A stretch of DNA of 64,000 bases from an uncultured Prevotella sp. (GTDB taxonomy: Bacteria; Bacteroidota; Bacteroidia; Bacteroidales; Bacteroidaceae): contig CALUKU010000017.1 in assembly GCA_944321295.1 (NCBI GenBank), positions 1 through 64,000 on the forward strand, written 5' to 3'. Below the pieces are notes generated by a model. That model was not told the origin of the DNA. It saw only the letters and a program-made list of their open reading frames with translations, and did no database searches. Positions 48,935-58,962 of the stretch are shown here, piece by piece; the first letter of the stretch is position 1, and each line of letters starts with the position of its first letter. A program made the position numbers and the translations under genes.

Positions 48935-51361
48935 ATGGAAGAAAACCATACGATACAAACATACGAAGAGCAACAGGCCGACGTAAGCCTGCGCGACATC
49001 ATAATATCGTGCCTGAGCCACTGGCGGTGGTACGTTGCAACGGTAATCATAGCCCTCGTAGCCGGCGTAATATACATAAAGAAGACGCAACCGACGTACA
49101 AGCGCGACGCATCTATAATGGTGCTCGAGCGCAACCAGAAGCCCACCGTGGCCAACGAGCTGCTCGACGACTTCATGAGCATAGGCATTTTCGCCGACAA
49201 CATCAACGTCAACAACGTCATCGCAGCCATCAAGTCGCCCGACGTGATGGCAGAGGTCGTCGACCGTCTTGACCTCGACGTGTCGTACACCACGCAGGGA
49301 ACGTTCTACGACAAGACGCTCTACGGCAAGTCGCTGCCCGTCAAGGTGGTGTTCAGGGACCTGGGAAATGACGATACAGCCTCGTTCCACATCAGCCTCA
49401 ACGGCAAGGGCGGCGTCAAGATGTCCGACTTCGTGAAGAACGGCAAGCCCCAACACTCGCCCGACCTGACATGCAACGTAGGCCAGACGGTCAGCACGCC
49501 GCTCGGCCGACTGACGCTCGAAAGGCAGGCAAACTACGCAAGCGCCGTGGCCGACAACGACGAAATAGACGTAACCAAGACTACCAACCGCGCGGCAACG
49601 GGCCGCTTCACGGGCGGCCTGACGGTGGAGATAGGCGACAAGAAGTCAACCATCCTCGACCTGTCTTACAAGGACGTGTCGGGCCGTAGGGCCGAAGACA
49701 TCCTCAACGCCGTCATCGACATCTACAACAAAGTGTGGATGAAAAACCGCAACGAGGTGGCTGCCGGAGCCACACGCTTCCTCGACGAACGCCTCGCCAT
49801 CATCGAGCGCGAGCTTGACGAGGTTGACACAGACATATCAAAATACAAGAGCGACAACCTGCTGCCCGACATCAAGAAGGCTTACAGCCTGTCGATGGAA
49901 CGCTCCGACAAGAACTCGGCCATGATGCTCGAGCTCAATACGCAGCTCTCAGTGGCCGGTTACGTGCGCGACTTCATAGCCGCCCGCGCCAACACAAACC
50001 AGCTGATACCCGCCAACGTAGGCCTCGACAACGACAAGATTGACGCCCTCGTCGACAAGTATAACGCCCTGCAGCTTGAGCGCAACCAGCTGATAGCCAA
50101 CAGCGGAGCGGGCAATCCGCTGATAAAGGACATGGACAAGTCGCTCGCCCAGCTGCGCCGCTCGGTGCTGAACTCGATAAACAACCTCATGGTGTCGCTC
50201 TCGACGCACATCAGCCACCTGCAGAACGACGAGCAGAAGACCAACACCGACATATCAACCAACCCCACGCAGGCAAAGGTTCTGCTGTCAGTGGAGCGCC
50301 AGCAGAAGGTGAAAGAGGCCCTTTACCTTTTCCTTTTACAGAAAAGAGAGGAAAACCAGCTGTCGCAATCGTTCAACGCCGACAACACACAAATCATAAA
50401 GTCGCCCACCGGAAGCAACGTTCCGCTCGCTCCAAAGAAGGGCATGATAATGCTCGTAGCCCTGGCAATAGGCCTTGCCTTGCCAACGGGCGTGGTGTAT
50501 TTGCTTGAAACCACCAACAACAAAGTGCGCGGGCGCAAGGACGTTGAGGAACATGTCACGGCGCCGTTCATAGGCGAAATACCGATGATTGAGGAGGAAC
50601 GCCGCGGCCTGAAGTCGCTCAAGCCGCATAAGGAGAAAGACTACGGCATAGTGGTTAAGCACGGCAGCCACGACATCGTAAACGAAGCGTTCCGCATAGT
50701 GCGCACCAACATCGAGTTCCTTGCCGCCCCGGGCGACGGCGCAAGCGTGCAAATGCTGACGTCGTTCAACAGCGGCAGCGGCAAGACTTTCCTCGCGATG
50801 AACATCGCCGCCTGCCTTGCCGTCAAGGAAAAGCGCGTGCTCGTCATCGACTGCGACCTGCGCTCGGGCGCCCTCTCGCGGTATGCGGGAACGCCGAAGC
50901 CCGGCTTAAGCGACTATCTCGGGCGCCATACCGACGACACAAGCGCCATAACATACCCTTACAAAGACTGCAAGGGGCTCGACGTGCTGCCCGTAGGCAC
51001 CATCCCGCCGAACCCAGCCGAGCTGCTGGCCTCTGACAGGTTTGCGGCGCTTATGGAAGAACTTAGGCGGCGATACGACTACATCTTCATCGACTGTCCA
51101 CCCATCGACGCCGTCGCCGACACGTCAATCATAGCGCGACAGGCCGACCGCACGCTGTTCGTAGTGCGCGCCGGACGGCTTGAGAGGGCCATGCTCGGCG
51201 ACTTAGAGAAGCTTTACAAGAGCGGCAGGCTTAACAACCTGGGCGTACTGCTGAACGGAACGAGATGCGCCGGCACGACCTACGCCTACCGCTACGGCTA
51301 CAGTTACGGCTACGAAACAAGTCCTAAAAAAGCGAGAAACAAACGGTTTGACACTAAATAA
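48935..51361 (+). CDS. Wzc-like chain-length determinant / tyrosine autokinase
   Basis: 808 residues. N-terminal Wzz domain with a first membrane helix (WYVATVIIALVAGVIYI, about 32-48) and a second one near 505-525, separated by a periplasmic coiled-coil region. The cytoplasmic BY-kinase domain has Walker A GSGKT near 615, Walker A' VIDCDLR near 640 and Walker B YIFIDCPP near 716. The C-terminus has the tyrosine cluster YAYRYGYSYGYE that is autophosphorylated. It controls polymer length and export through the Wza-like channel encoded just upstream. Confidence 0.92.
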   Translation: MEENHTIQTYEEQQADVSLRDIIISCLSHWRWYVATVIIALVAGVIYIKKTQPTYKRDASIMVLERNQKPTVANELLDDFMSIGIFADNINVNNVIAAIKSPDVMAEVVDRLDLDVSYTTQGTFYDKTLYGKSLPVKVVFRDLGNDDTASFHISLNGKGGVKMSDFVKNGKPQHSPDLTCNVGQTVSTPLGRLTLERQANYASAVADNDEIDVTKTTNRAATGRFTGGLTVEIGDKKSTILDLSYKDVSGRRAEDILNAVIDIYNKVWMKNRNEVAAGATRFLDERLAIIERELDEVDTDISKYKSDNLLPDIKKAYSLSMERSDKNSAMMLELNTQLSVAGYVRDFIAARANTNQLIPANVGLDNDKIDALVDKYNALQLERNQLIANSGAGNPLIKDMDKSLAQLRRSVLNSINNLMVSLSTHISHLQNDEQKTNTDISTNPTQAKVLLSVERQQKVKEALYLFLLQKREENQLSQSFNADNTQIIKSPTGSNVPLAPKKGMIMLVALAIGLALPTGVVYLLETTNNKVRGRKDVEEHVTAPFIGEIPMIEEERRGLKSLKPHKEKDYGIVVKHGSHDIVNEAFRIVRTNIEFLAAPGDGASVQMLTSFNSGSGKTFLAMNIAACLAVKEKRVLVIDCDLRSGALSRYAGTPKPGLSDYLGRHTDDTSAITYPYKDCKGLDVLPVGTIPPNPAELLASDRFAALMEELRRRYDYIFIDCPPIDAVADTSIIARQADRTLFVVRAGRLERAMLGDLEKLYKSGRLNNLGVLLNGTRCAGTTYAYRYGYSYGYETSPKKARNKRFDTK

Positions 51362-51374
51362 ACCCGCATAATAC

Positions 51375-52358
51375 ATGAAAAAGAAAATCGTCATTGCGGC
51401 CGCGGCGGTGCTCATTGTGCTAACGGCGGCCACGTTCGGCGCCGGATGGTACATGCTTGACTACGCCCTGGCGCCGGCTCCCGACGCGCAACACATGGCC
51501 AAACGCTACAGCCGGATGTTCAGAGAGTATCCATACATGCGCCATTGGGTTGACAGCCTGAAAGCGGCCGAGGCCCTGCGCGACACGTTCGTGACCATGG
51601 CCGACGGCGGACGCCGCCACGCCGTGTACGCCCGCAACGACAGCGCGGCAGGCCGCACGGCGATACTCGTGCACGGATACAAGGACAGCCACATAGGCAT
51701 GCTGCCCATAGCGAAGGTGTACGCCGACATGGGCTACAACATCCTGCTGCCCGACCTCTACGCCCACGGCCTTAGCGACGGCGACCACATACGCATGGGA
51801 TGGGACGACCGCAAGGACGTGATGCGGTGGATAGGCGTGGCCGAGGGGCTGTTCGCCACGGCAGGCGGCAAGCCGCAGATAGTGCTCCACGGCGTGTCGA
51901 TGGGCGCGGCGACGGTGATGAACACCTCGGGCGAGAAGCTGCCGGAGAGCGTCAAGTGCTTCGTTGAGGACTGCGGATACACCAGCGTGTGGGACGAGTT
52001 CAGCCGCCAGCTCGACGATCAGTTCGGCCTGCCGCAGTTTCCGCTGCTCTATGCGGCCAGCGCGTTATGCAAACTGCGCTACGGATGGACGTTCGGCGAG
52101 GCGTCGCCGGTAAGGCAACTGACCCTGAACGAAAGCCCGATGCTCTACATCCACGGCTCGTCTGACGGCTACGTGCCGTCGGTGATGGTCTTTCCGCTAT
52201 ACAACGCCAACCCCGTACACTTAGCGGCAAACGGCGTCTACCGTCATTTCAACGACATATGGATAACCCCCGGCTGCGAGCATGCCAAGTCGTTCCACGA
52301 CTATCCGGCCGAATACGCCGCGAGGGTGAAGGCCTTCGTCGGGAAATTCATCAAATGA
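51375..52358 (+). CDS. alpha/beta hydrolase, membrane-anchored or exported
   Basis: 327 residues. An N-terminal signal-anchor (IVIAAAAVLIVLTAATFGAGW). Oxyanion HGY at 100-102, nucleophile Ser175 in HGVSMGA, acid Asp in GSSDGYVP and His in CEHAKSF give a complete catalytic triad. The family (YqiK/DUF-type serine hydrolases of the alpha/beta fold, BAAT/prolyl-oligopeptidase-like) acts on esters or peptides; the substrate is unknown. It follows wzc by 13 bp and may be co-transcribed, but a link to polysaccharide export is not proven. Confidence 0.8.
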   Translation: MKKKIVIAAAAVLIVLTAATFGAGWYMLDYALAPAPDAQHMAKRYSRMFREYPYMRHWVDSLKAAEALRDTFVTMADGGRRHAVYARNDSAAGRTAILVHGYKDSHIGMLPIAKVYADMGYNILLPDLYAHGLSDGDHIRMGWDDRKDVMRWIGVAEGLFATAGGKPQIVLHGVSMGAATVMNTSGEKLPESVKCFVEDCGYTSVWDEFSRQLDDQFGLPQFPLLYAASALCKLRYGWTFGEASPVRQLTLNESPMLYIHGSSDGYVPSVMVFPLYNANPVHLAANGVYRHFNDIWITPGCEHAKSFHDYPAEYAARVKAFVGKFIK

Positions 52359-52376
52359 TTATCGTCACGCATAAAA

Positions 52377-52419
52377 CATGTTACCGCCCTTGCGGCAATT
52401 GCCTGCAGGCGGTAACATG
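52377..52419. terminator. bidirectional terminator between convergent genes
   Basis: CATGTTACCGCC (52377-52388) and GGCGGTAACATG (52408-52419) are perfect 12-bp arms between the convergent hydrolase and glycerate kinase genes. Confidence 0.75.
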
Positions 52420-52425
52420 ACCGAA

Positions 52426-53514
52426 TCAAATCAGATACTTCTTCACCAACCTTGCCGTTGCCTTGTGCAGGTTGTCATAGGCCGTGCTCTTGCGCATGGC
52501 CTCGGCGTCGTCCATGCCGGCGGGGGTTATCTGCTCCACCACTGAGAAACCGGCTTTCAGCAGCTCGTCGGCGTCGTCTACGCGCCCGGCCAGCAGCCAC
52601 ACGGGCACGCCCTTGGCGGCGGCGCGGCGCATGACGCGCACCGGCAGCTTGCCCATAAGCGTCTGGCGGTCGGCACGGCCCTCGCCCGTTATCACGCAGG
52701 CGGCACCGTCTAATGCGTCGTCGAAGCGCAAGGCGTCAAGCAGGATGTCGGCCCCCGGGCGCACGTCGGCACCGAGATACTGCATGAAGGCGTAGCCCAA
52801 GCCGCCTGCGGCGCCTGCTCCCGGGAGCACGGAGCGGTCGTAACCGAAGTGCAGGGCCGACATGCGGGCGAACCGCGCGGCACGCTCCTCGAGCACGGGT
52901 ATCATCTCCTCGGTAGCCCCTTTCTGCCGGGCGAACACCGCCGCGGCGCCGTTTGGACCGCAAAGCGGGTTGTCTACGTCGGAGGCCAGCGTGAAGCGGC
53001 ACTGCCCAAGGGCGCCATGCAGGGCGTCGTCGATGGTTCCGCCGCGCGGCGCCAGCCTGTCCGTCAGCGCGCGCAGCATGCCAATGCCGGCGTCGCTCGT
53101 AGCGCTTCCGCCAAGACCAATCAAGAACTTGCGGCACCCCCGGCTTACGGCGGCGGCCACAAGCTCGCCCACGCCGTAGGTGGTAGCCCGAAGAGGGTTG
53201 CGCTCCGGCTCGTCTACGAGGGTAAGCCCGCAGGCCTTAGCCGTTTCAATCACCGCCGTGCCGTCAGGCGTAACGACGTAGCCGGCCTCTACGCGGCGCA
53301 TCAGCGGGCCGTGCACATAAGCCTTGACGTAGTCGCCGCCCATGGCCGCGACGAAGGCTTCGGCCATGCCCTCGCCGCCGTCTGACATCGGCATGCACAC
53401 AGCCCAGGCTCCGTCTACGCAACCACGCACGGCGTCGGCCACGGCACGCTCGGCCTCAAAAGACAAAAGACTGCCCTTGAAAGAGTCAAGAGCCACTATT
53501 ATTTTCACTGCCAT
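52426..53514 (-). CDS. glycerate kinase
   Basis: 362 residues from ATG 53514; a longer frame upstream reads through a hairpin repeat and is rejected. VALDSFKGSLLSFEA, MSDGGEGMAEAF, GLGGSATSDAGIGML and ITGEGRADRQTLMGKLP are the signatures of the GarK/GlxK family, which phosphorylates D-glycerate to 2- or 3-phosphoglycerate with ATP. Length is typical. A TATATTTG box at 53542-53535 provides a promoter about 20 bp upstream. Confidence 0.9.
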   Translation of the reverse strand: MAVKIIVALDSFKGSLLSFEAERAVADAVRGCVDGAWAVCMPMSDGGEGMAEAFVAAMGGDYVKAYVHGPLMRRVEAGYVVTPDGTAVIETAKACGLTLVDEPERNPLRATTYGVGELVAAAVSRGCRKFLIGLGGSATSDAGIGMLRALTDRLAPRGGTIDDALHGALGQCRFTLASDVDNPLCGPNGAAAVFARQKGATEEMIPVLEERAARFARMSALHFGYDRSVLPGAGAAGGLGYAFMQYLGADVRPGADILLDALRFDDALDGAACVITGEGRADRQTLMGKLPVRVMRRAAAKGVPVWLLAGRVDDADELLKAGFSVVEQITPAGMDDAEAMRKSTAYDNLHKATARLVKKYLI

Positions 53515-53534
53515 ATGATAATCATTACCTGCGG

Positions 53535-53542
53535 CAAATATA
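53535..53542 (-). promoter_or_regulatory. -7 box of the glycerate kinase gene
   Basis: TATATTTG on the minus strand matches TAnnTTTG exactly, 20 bp before ATG 53514. A CTTG at 53564-53561 is a weak -33 candidate. Confidence 0.6.
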
Positions 53543-53597
53543 CGAATTTTATATACAACGCAAGTCATACAATTTCCAAAAGACCGCATTTTGCGCT

Positions 53598-53660
53598 GCA
53601 AAAGGCTACCTTTCAGGCGCCAAAAGGCGGCCTTTTGGCGCCTGAAAGGCCACCTTTTGC
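53598..53660. repeat. 63-bp near-perfect hairpin element
   Basis: Two 30-bp arms beginning GCAAAAGG and ending CCTTTTGC around a CGG centre match at 27 of 30 positions; each arm contains CTTTCAGGCGCC. It lies in the divergent gap between glycerate kinase and GH3 genes (53,515-53,820), where no other gene is seen. Confidence 0.8.
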
Positions 53661-53820
53661 AACCCATTGATAATCAAGCCTTAAGACAGGCGGCGGGCCG
53701 ACGGCCGCAAAACGGGCGCCAGACTGCGTTTTTTATGCCGCCACATGCCGTTTTTACGCTTATTTTTCGTAATATTGCATGCCGTAAAAAATACCATTAT
53801 TCATAATAAACACATACTTA

Positions 53821-56172
53821 ATGACAATGAAAAACAAGCTTAGAAGAATAGCCGCGGCAGCCGCCTTGTGCGCGGGCGTGTGCCTGACGGCTACGGGACA
53901 GACCCCGCCGGCCATCACGCCGGACCCCGAGATTGAGGCAAACATCCAGAAATTGCTTAAGAAGATGACCCTCGACGAGAAGGTGGGACAGATGTGCGAG
54001 ATAACCATCGACGTAGTGACCGACTTCCCCAAGAGCCGCGACGGCTTCACCATGAGCGAGGCAATGCTCGACACCGTAATCGGCAAATACAAGGTGGGCT
54101 CGCTGCTCAACGTGCCGCTGAGCGTGGCGCAGAAGAAAGAGGTGTGGGCAAAGGCCATCAAGCAGATACAAGACAAGTCGATGAAGGAGATAGGCATACC
54201 CTGCATCTACGGCGTGGATCAGATCCACGGCACCACCTATACGCTTGACGGCACGCTCTTTCCGCAGGGCGTCAACATGGGCGCAACGTTCAACCGCGAC
54301 CTCGTAAGGCGCGGAGCCGAAATCTCGGCATACGAAACCAAGGCCGGCTGCATACCCTGGACATACGCCCCGGTGGTTGACCTCGGCCGCGATCCGCGCT
54401 GGTCGCGCATGTGGGAAAACTACGGCGAGGACTGCTACGTGAACGCCGAGATGGGCGTGGCGGCCGTCAAGGGCTTCCAAGGCGGCGACCCCAACCACAT
54501 CGGCCCCTTCAACGTGGCAGCCTGCGTGAAGCACTACATGGGCTACGGCGTGCCCGTGTCGGGCAAAGACCGCACGCCGTCGGCCATACCGCGCAGCGAC
54601 CTCCGCGAGAAGCATTTCGCCCCTTACCTCGCCGCGGTACGCGCCGGCGCGCTCTCGGTGATGGTCAACTCGGCCGTAGACAACGGCATGCCGTTCCACG
54701 CCAACAAGGAACTGCTGACGCAATGGCTCAAGGAAGACCTCAACTGGGACGGCCTCATCGTGACCGACTGGGCCGACATCAACAACCTATGCACCCGCGA
54801 CCACATAGCCGCAACCAAGAAGGAGGCCGTCAAGATAGCCATCAACGCCGGCATTGACATGTCGATGGTGCCCTACGAGGTGAGCTTCTGCACTTACCTT
54901 AAGGAGCTTGTGGAGGAAGGCGAGGTGCCAATGAGCCGAATTGACGACGCCGTGGCACGCGTGCTCCGCCTGAAATACCGCCTCGGCCTGTTCGACAATC
55001 CGTACTGGGACATAACCGAATACGACAAGTTCGGCTCGCAGGAGTTCGCCGCCGAGGCTCTCCGCGCCGCAGAAGAGTCGGAGGTGCTGCTCAAGAACGA
55101 CGGCAACACGCTGCCCATAGCCAAAGGCAAGAAGATACTGCTGGCCGGCCCCAACGCCAACTCTATGCGCTGCCTGAACGGCGGCTGGTCGTACAGCTGG
55201 CAGGGACACCGCGCCGACGAGTGCGGCGCAGCCTACAACACGATATACGAGGCGATGTGCAACAAGTACGGCAAGGACAACGTAATATACGAGCCGGGCG
55301 TGACTTACGCACCCTACAAGGGCGACAACTGGCAGGAGGAGAACGCTCCCGAGATTGACAAGGCCGTGCAGGCTGCGGCCGGGGCGGACGTCATCATGGT
55401 GTGCGTGGGCGAGAACTCTTACTGCGAAACGCCGGGCAACATGAACGACCTGACGCTCTCAGAGAACCAGCGCAACCTCGTTAAGGCCCTCGGCAAGACG
55501 GGCAAGCCCCTCGTGCTGGTGCTCAACGAAGGCCGTCCGCGCATCATCAACGACATCGAGCCGCTGGCCGACGCCGTGATAGACATCATGCTGCCGGGCA
55601 ACTACGGCGGCGACGCGCTGGCCAACCTCGTGGCCGGCGACGCCAACTTCAGCGGCAAAATGCCTTTCACCTACCCCAAATGGATCAACTCGCTCGCAAC
55701 TTACGACTACAAGCCGTGCGAGAACATCGGGCAGATGGCCGGCAACTACAACTACGACGCGGTAATGGACGTGCAGTGGCCGTTCGGCTTCGGCATGAGC
55801 TACACTCACTACACGTACTCCAACATGAGGGTTGACAAGGCCGAGTTCGCGCCGGGCGACGAGCTGACGGTAAGCGTTGACGTGACTAACGCAGGCAAGA
55901 CGGCCGGCAAGGAGAGCGTGCTGCTCTTCTCGAGCGACGTCGTAGCCAGCTCGACGCCTGACAACAAGCGCCTGCGCAACTTCACCAAGATTGAGCTGCA
56001 GCCGGGCGAAACGAAGACGGTTAAGCTGAAGCTGAAGGCCGACGACCTTGCCTTCGTGGGCTACGACGGCAAGTGGCGCCTCGAGGAGGGCGACTTCGTG
56101 CTGGCCTGCGGAGGGCAGAACGTAAAGGTAAAGTGTAACGCTACGAAAGTGTGGGACACGCCCAACCGCTAA
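53821..56172 (+). CDS. bglX: periplasmic GH3 beta-glucosidase
   Basis: 783 residues. Signal peptide about 1-26 ([18 protein letters not shown]). GH3 N-domain: KVGQM, GVDQIHG, and nucleophile Asp316 in [11 protein letters not shown]-domain with [22 protein letters not shown] and [17 protein letters not shown]; a C-terminal fibronectin type III-like domain ([11 protein letters not shown]...[12 protein letters not shown]). It releases glucose or related sugars from the non-reducing end of beta-linked oligosaccharides in the periplasm. Start at 53821 or the second ATG at 53827. No SusC/D genes adjoin, so it is not in a visible PUL. Confidence 0.92.
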   Translation: MTMKNKLRRIAAAAALCAGVCLTATGQTPPAITPDPEIEANIQKLLKKMTLDEKVGQMCEITIDVVTDFPKSRDGFTMSEAMLDTVIGKYKVGSLLNVPLSVAQKKEVWAKAIKQIQDKSMKEIGIPCIYGVDQIHGTTYTLDGTLFPQGVNMGATFNRDLVRRGAEISAYETKAGCIPWTYAPVVDLGRDPRWSRMWENYGEDCYVNAEMGVAAVKGFQGGDPNHIGPFNVAACVKHYMGYGVPVSGKDRTPSAIPRSDLREKHFAPYLAAVRAGALSVMVNSAVDNGMPFHANKELLTQWLKEDLNWDGLIVTDWADINNLCTRDHIAATKKEAVKIAINAGIDMSMVPYEVSFCTYLKELVEEGEVPMSRIDDAVARVLRLKYRLGLFDNPYWDITEYDKFGSQEFAAEALRAAEESEVLLKNDGNTLPIAKGKKILLAGPNANSMRCLNGGWSYSWQGHRADECGAAYNTIYEAMCNKYGKDNVIYEPGVTYAPYKGDNWQEENAPEIDKAVQAAAGADVIMVCVGENSYCETPGNMNDLTLSENQRNLVKALGKTGKPLVLVLNEGRPRIINDIEPLADAVIDIMLPGNYGGDALANLVAGDANFSGKMPFTYPKWINSLATYDYKPCENIGQMAGNYNYDAVMDVQWPFGFGMSYTHYTYSNMRVDKAEFAPGDELTVSVDVTNAGKTAGKESVLLFSSDVVASSTPDNKRLRNFTKIELQPGETKTVKLKLKADDLAFVGYDGKWRLEEGDFVLACGGQNVKVKCNATKVWDTPNR

Positions 56173-56202
56173 GCCCGACACCTTATTATATTGATAAAGA
56201 GA

Positions 56203-56236
56203 AGCGCCTTGGCCGTAAAGCCAAGGCGCTTTTTAT
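56203..56236 (+). terminator. terminator after the GH3 gene
   Basis: AGCGCCTTGGC (56203-56213) and GCCAAGGCGCT (56220-56230) form a perfect 11-bp stem with loop CGTAAA, followed by TTTTAT. The cysteine synthase gene converges from the other side. Confidence 0.9.
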
Positions 56237-56287
56237 AGTATCCGCGGTTAAAGGCGCGGCGGCCTGCGGCCGCAGGGAGCGGCAGTG

Positions 56288-57202
56288 TCAGCCGAACAGC
56301 CGGGTGGAGAGGTAGCGTCCGCCGGTGTCGGGCAGCAGGGTGACGACGCGGAGGCCGTCGTCAGCGGCGCGGGAGGCTATGCGCAGGGCTGCGGCGACGG
56401 CCGCTCCTGACGACATGCCGACAAGAAGTCCCTCGCAGGAGGCAAGAAGGCGCGCCGTGGCGAAGGCCTCGTCGTCGGTCACGGTGACGACTTCGTCGAC
56501 GACGTCGGCCTGGTAATTCTTCGGTATGAAGTTGGCCCCGATGCCTTGTATGCCATGCGCTCCGGCTCGGCCTTGGGTTATCAGCGGCGACGAGGCCGGC
56601 TCTACGCCCACCACCCGCAGGCCGGGCTTCAGCTGCTTTAGCCGCCGGCCGGTGCCTGAAAGCGTGCCGCCGGTGCCTATGCAGGCCACGAAGACGTCGA
56701 CGCGGCCCTCGGTCTGCCGCCAGATTTCGGGCCCCGTGGTGTCGTAGTGGCAGCGGGGATTGGCGGGATTGTCAAACTGCCCCAGGGTGACGGCACCGGG
56801 GATTGAGCGGCGCAGCTCGTCGGCCAGCCTGACGGAGCCGGCCATGCCCTCGGCGGCGGGCGTCAGCCTGACCTCGGCGCCGTAAGCCCTGACGAGGCGG
56901 CGGCGCTCTTCGCTCATCGACTCGGGCATGGTAAGGATGAGGCGGTAGCCCCTGACGGCGGCCACGAGGGCAAGGCCTATGCCGGTGTTGCCGCTCGTAG
57001 GCTCAACAATAGTAGCCCCGGGGGCGAGCAGGCCGCGGCGCTCGGCGTCGTCAATCATGGCCAGCGCCACGCGGTCCTTTACGCTTCCGCCGGGATTGAC
57101 GAACTCGGCCTTAGCCACGACGGGCACCCGCAGGCCGGCGCGGGCCGACAGGCGGTCGAGGCTGACGAGAGGCGTGTCGCCGATAAGTGATAGTGTGTTC
57201 AT
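56288..57202 (-). CDS. cysK: cysteine synthase (O-acetylserine sulfhydrylase)
   Basis: 304 residues. The PLP lysine K42 in NPGGSVKDR, phosphate loop EPTSGNTGIGL and IGTGGTLSGTGR are diagnostic. The enzyme makes L-cysteine from O-acetylserine and sulfide. Length is typical for CysK. The leader upstream (57,203-57,254) is AT-rich AATTAAGAATTAAG repeat, which also provides the stop of the next leftward gene; that gene reads into cysK with 50 bp spacing and may be co-transcribed. Confidence 0.92.
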   Translation of the reverse strand: MNTLSLIGDTPLVSLDRLSARAGLRVPVVAKAEFVNPGGSVKDRVALAMIDDAERRGLLAPGATIVEPTSGNTGIGLALVAAVRGYRLILTMPESMSEERRRLVRAYGAEVRLTPAAEGMAGSVRLADELRRSIPGAVTLGQFDNPANPRCHYDTTGPEIWRQTEGRVDVFVACIGTGGTLSGTGRRLKQLKPGLRVVGVEPASSPLITQGRAGAHGIQGIGANFIPKNYQADVVDEVVTVTDDEAFATARLLASCEGLLVGMSSGAAVAAALRIASRAADDGLRVVTLLPDTGGRYLSTRLFG

Positions 57203-57205
57203 TAC

Positions 57206-57262
57206 GTTGAAATTAAGAATTAAGAGTCAAAAGCCATGAATTAAGAGTTACGAACTATGAGT
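57206..57262. repeat. AT-rich AATTAAGAATTAAGAG repeat, host copy
   Basis: AATTAAGAATTAAGAG and AATTAAGAGTTACG units lie between the transporter and cysteine synthase genes. It is the host counterpart of the AATTAAAAATGAA runs that recur through the phage part, so this family is not phage-specific. Confidence 0.6.
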
Positions 57263-58193
57263 TGCCGTCGCCGCGGGCCTGCGCCTCGCGCTCCATGTCG
57301 CGCCGCGACTTTGACGTAGTGACGAGCCACACGCCGAGGCAGACCAGCACCACGGCCGCGCCCTGGCTGGGCTTGAAGACGCCGAGGCCGGTGAGCACGC
57401 TGACGGTGACCGACACCAGGGGCTGCACATAGTTGTAAATGCTGACCACGGTGGGGCGCAGCGTGTGCTGGCCGACCATCATGAGGATGTAGCTGGCATA
57501 GGTGCCGAAGAAGACGACGAAGCCCGTCTCGAGCCAGGTGGACGTCGGCACGGCGGCGTAATCTATCGAGGCCACGCGCCCGAAGGTAAAGGGCAGTATC
57601 AGAAGGGTGGCGTACGTGAACATCCACTTGTTGACGGTGATGACCGAGTAGCGGCGTATCAGGCGGCTGAATAGCGTCAGGTAGAGCGCGAATGACAGCT
57701 GGGCGCCGAGGCAGAGCAGGTCGCCGCGGATGTCGCCCACCTTAGAGCTGCCCGCCGAGGCGCTGGTTACGATGAGCGTCACGGCGCCGGCGCAGCCCAG
57801 CAGGACGCCGCCCACCTTCTTGAGCGTCAAGGGTTCGCGGAGGATGAAGAACGCCAGTATCATGGCGAAGATGGGCATTGACGTGGTGACGATGCTCGAG
57901 TTGACGGGCGAGGTGATGCTCAGGCCGATGGTGTAGCAGCACTGGTTGGCGACGAGGCCCAGCACGGCGGCGCCTATGAGCAGGAGCAAATCCTTGCGGG
58001 GGACGCGCTCGCGGGGCATGAAGAGCGACGTGAGCCAGAAGAGGACGGCGCCGCCCGCCACGCGGAAAGTTACCATGTCGATACCGGTGAAGCCGTGGGT
58101 CATGGCGTCCTTGCCGAGGGGCGCCATCAGACCCCAGAACGTGCACGCAAGGAAGAGGCAGACGTGGGCGATGAGAGGACGATTGTTAGTCAT
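57255..58193 (-). CDS. EamA/DMT-superfamily transporter
   Basis: 312 residues from ATG 58193. About ten hydrophobic segments in two EamA repeats (FLACTFWGLMAPLGKDAM... and GDLLCLGAQLSFALYLTLF...). The family exports or imports amino acids, nucleotides or other metabolites; the substrate cannot be told from sequence. The frame continues upstream but the ATG at 58193 is chosen because a TACCTTTG promoter box lies about 31 bp before it. The C-terminal tail is charged (SRRDMEREAQARGDGNS). Confidence 0.85.
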   Translation of the reverse strand: MTNNRPLIAHVCLFLACTFWGLMAPLGKDAMTHGFTGIDMVTFRVAGGAVLFWLTSLFMPRERVPRKDLLLLIGAAVLGLVANQCCYTIGLSITSPVNSSIVTTSMPIFAMILAFFILREPLTLKKVGGVLLGCAGAVTLIVTSASAGSSKVGDIRGDLLCLGAQLSFALYLTLFSRLIRRYSVITVNKWMFTYATLLILPFTFGRVASIDYAAVPTSTWLETGFVVFFGTYASYILMMVGQHTLRPTVVSIYNYVQPLVSVTVSVLTGLGVFKPSQGAAVVLVCLGVWLVTTSKSRRDMEREAQARGDGNS

Positions 58194-58223
58194 GCAGATG
58201 ATGTTTTTAAGTTTATTCGGCTG

Positions 58224-58257
58224 CAAAGGTACACATTTTCCATAACAAGCCGCCAAA
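58224..58257 (-). promoter_or_regulatory. promoter of the EamA transporter gene
   Basis: TACCTTTG (58231-58224, minus strand) fits TAnnTTTG and TTTG at 58257-58254 lies 22 bp upstream. The predicted leader is about 25 nt. Confidence 0.6.
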
Positions 58258-58429
58258 ACGGCGCGGCATATCATATAAAAATCGCACGCAGGCCCCGCGC
58301 GCATGCAAAATGTAACCGAAACGACACGTCGGGCGGCAAAACGTCACTTGGCAAATGTCCGCCTTACGGCGCAAACCAGAGCCGGCGCAGGCCGTGCGGC
58401 GGCCCAAAAGAGGGCGGAGGGCGGCCTTT

Positions 58430-58560
58430 CGACGGTGAAAAGGTAAGCCCCCGACGGCCGAAAGCTTACCTTTTGCACGTCGGGAGCTTACCCGCCGCCT
58501 CCCGAAAGCTTACCCGCCGACGGGCAAAAGCTTACCTCCCGCACGGGCGGAGGCCTTTTT
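58430..58560. repeat. cluster of AAAGCTTACC repeat units
   Basis: GCTTACC occurs four times (in AAAGCTTACC or GAGCTTACC context), plus GGTAAGC once inverted, interleaved with G+C-rich spacers. The rest of the 770-bp divergent gap 58,194-58,962 holds no gene that I can support; a 185-codon rightward frame across it is read from the repeats. Confidence 0.65.
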
Positions 58561-58849
58561 CGGCCACAGAAAAGCCCGCCGCCGTTGCACACGTCAACCA
58601 CCTTTCAGCATACAGCGCTAAGCCTCAACGTGTTACGACTGCACACCCGTGACGGGCGTATTCACGCCCGAGGGTGAAAAATTTGCGGCCGCGCCGCCTG
58701 TGGAGCGCCATCGCAAATCAAAAAGAAAGCAAACCGCCCCGCCCGGCGACATTATGCCACAAGCGCCCCACGGCCGCCGCCTACGGGGCGAAACGCTAAT
58801 TAATGCAAAACAATAAGCACCCGATGCACCAACAATCGGAAAAATATGC

Positions 58850-58857
58850 TATCTTTG
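58850..58857 (+). promoter_or_regulatory. -7 box upstream of the AAA ATPase gene
   Basis: TATCTTTG matches TAnnTTTG; no clear -33 TTTG is seen. It predicts a leader of about 100 nt before ATG 58963. Confidence 0.5.
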
Positions 58858-58962
58858 TAGCTGGCAGGCCGCGCCCGGGAAACCGAGAGCCAGCCCTCCT
58901 TAAGCCCGCCCGCGCAGCCACGGCCTGCGGCCGGCCTCAACGTTAACGATAAATCATACATT

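Noticed and set aside
53515..53667. 51-codon N-terminal extension of glycerate kinase
   Set aside because: It would be translated from a hairpin repeat and across the gene's own -7 box; MAVKIIVALDSFKGS is the normal family start.
58095..58652. 185-codon rightward ORF in the gap before the AAA ATPase gene
   Set aside because: Most of it runs antisense to the transporter start or through GCTTACC repeats; low-complexity Arg/Pro/Lys content.
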